Source of the DNA: Mesostigma viride
Taxonomy: Eukaryota; Streptophyta; Mesostigmatophyceae; Mesostigmatales; Mesostigmataceae
DNA length: 64,000 nt
NCBI GenBank assembly: GCA_009746045.1
Contig: RPFO01000027.1
Span: 1,436,976-1,500,975 of the forward strand
Reading direction: 5' to 3'
How positions within the stretch are numbered: the stretch's first letter is position 1; each line of letters opens with the position of its first letter. Below, one piece after another: positions 63,430 to 64,000 of this stretch. The position numbers were made by a program, and so were the translations under genes. The notes under the pieces were generated by a model. That model was given only the letters and a program-made list of their open reading frames with translations. It was not told the DNA's origin and did not search any database.

Positions 63430-64000
63430 AGCTTTCTTATAACGGCATTGAAAGATATGGTTGCAATGCAAGATTTGTGATATGGTTTGGGTATATATCT
63501 AGCTTGTTAAAATCGATAATGTTATACCCAGCACACGAGGCTTGTACACGGCGCGGTGTGCAACATAGGTGCCACAACATCGTGAAGGGGGTGGGCTCGC
63601 AAAGATGCCATTTGCACTGCTATTGCTATGGACCTGTGCTGGTAGCGTGGTGATGCAGCTTGGAGGTTCCCTTGTTTGTGCTCAGTAATAACACCTGGAA
63701 TATCGCTACGTCACAGCGGATCAGTTCCTATACAGTAGTCGTTGGCCATACAGACAGTTGACCACAGAGACACAACCACAGTGATTATTGCATTGACCTA
63801 GAAGTCCAAGCGAGCAAGCCTTGCGTACGCAACGAGACCAAGGTTAAGGTCTATCTGCGGACACGATTAATCCAAATACGCGAGTAACAATCACTAGATT
63901 CTGTCCAGGCCGAGAATACTGTGACCCATTTCGTCGGCAATATTCACGTCACTTAGAAGAACAGCGGCGTCGCGCGCGACCGCGACGGAAGTCGGAAGTC
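63430..64000 (-). repeat. Corrupted 5' LTR of element D (partial)
   Basis: Follows 56,865-57,440 in order (GATATGGTTGCAATGCA, CACGAGGCTTG, GCTCAGTAATAACAC, CAGTGATTATTGCAT, AGAAGTCCA, ACTTAGAAGAACAGC) with many short deletions. It reaches the window end about 100 bp before its outer terminus. Confidence 0.7.

Larger units (their letters stand above)
56839..64000 (-). mobile_element. Element D: second copy of the atypical copia-related family, extends past the window
   Basis: Minus orientation: 3' LTR, 3' UTR (57,536-57,991), RNase H-RT ORF, protease-like ORF, then a corrupted integrase/gag/leader (60,238-63,420) and a corrupted 5' LTR (63,430-64,000 and beyond, e.g. GAAAGATATGGTTGCAATGCA). 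The left 3.4 kb is nearly identical to element C, whereas the right 3.8 kb is full of small deletions. Confidence 0.8.

Overview
This is a eukaryotic nuclear sequence dominated by transposable elements. Evidence: GT–AG introns inside genes, LTR retrotransposons, LINE fragments with (TTAA)n tails, MITE-like elements and kilobase-scale microsatellites. There are no operons, Shine-Dalgarno sites or bacterial genes. The few host genes (PLAC8 family, MYND zinc finger plus helical repeats, a PHD finger exon, an exon pair for a secreted/single-pass membrane protein) fit a unicellular alga or other protist. A green alga is my best guess, with low confidence.

Layout. 0–1.5 kb: broken LINE reverse transcriptase (minus). 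2.6–4.0 kb: intact PLAC8-family gene (minus). 5.3–7.2 kb: probable split gene (signal-peptide exon, then TM exon with tandemly copied C-terminal tail). 8.7–9.6 kb: 5'-truncated LINE. 9.7–19.2 kb: complete Ty3/gypsy chromovirus (element A) with 5-bp TSDs, a -1 frameshift heptamer at the gag stop, a chromodomain integrase and an extra ORF after pol. 19.7–20.3 kb: (ATCC)n. 20.9–22.0 kb: 3' remnant of another LTR element. 22.5–23.4 kb: decayed LINE. 26.4–27.3 kb: exons including a PHD finger. 28–28.7 kb: truncated Penelope-like copy. 28.9–30.95 kb: MYND/helical-repeat gene with one intron. 31.5–37.9 kb: Ty1/copia element (B) with identical LTRs and a 1,607-codon ORF, inserted in a tandem duplication (31.4–42.4 kb) whose second unit carries a Penelope-like RT insertion. 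43.4–46.1 kb: GTGTGTGCAT decamer arrays, a TIR element and a CATGTGG heptamer array. 46.8–47.3 kb: LINE 3' end, then (ATTC)n. 47.65–50.96 kb: 1,029-bp direct repeats, the first split by a hAT-like MITE with an 8-bp TSD. 50.96–64.0 kb: two nested copies (C plus, D minus) of an unusual copia-related element.

The most unusual object is the C/D family. Its domain order reads gag–integrase–protease–RT–RNase H. Gag and Pol share one frame separated by a single TGA. An extra ORF precedes gag. The LTR ends are AGTTAA…TTAACT rather than TG…CA, and both ends are fixed by junctions with uninterrupted relatives in the same window.

The three main LTR families appear to use three solutions for Gag:Pol: -1 frameshifting (A), one large ORF with an uncertain start (B), and stop-codon readthrough (C/D). 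Several insertion boundaries were read directly because the window also contains the matching empty site (copia B, the Penelope-like element, the hAT-like MITE, element D). The right end (60.2–64 kb) is a heavily corrupted copy of element D and should be treated with caution.
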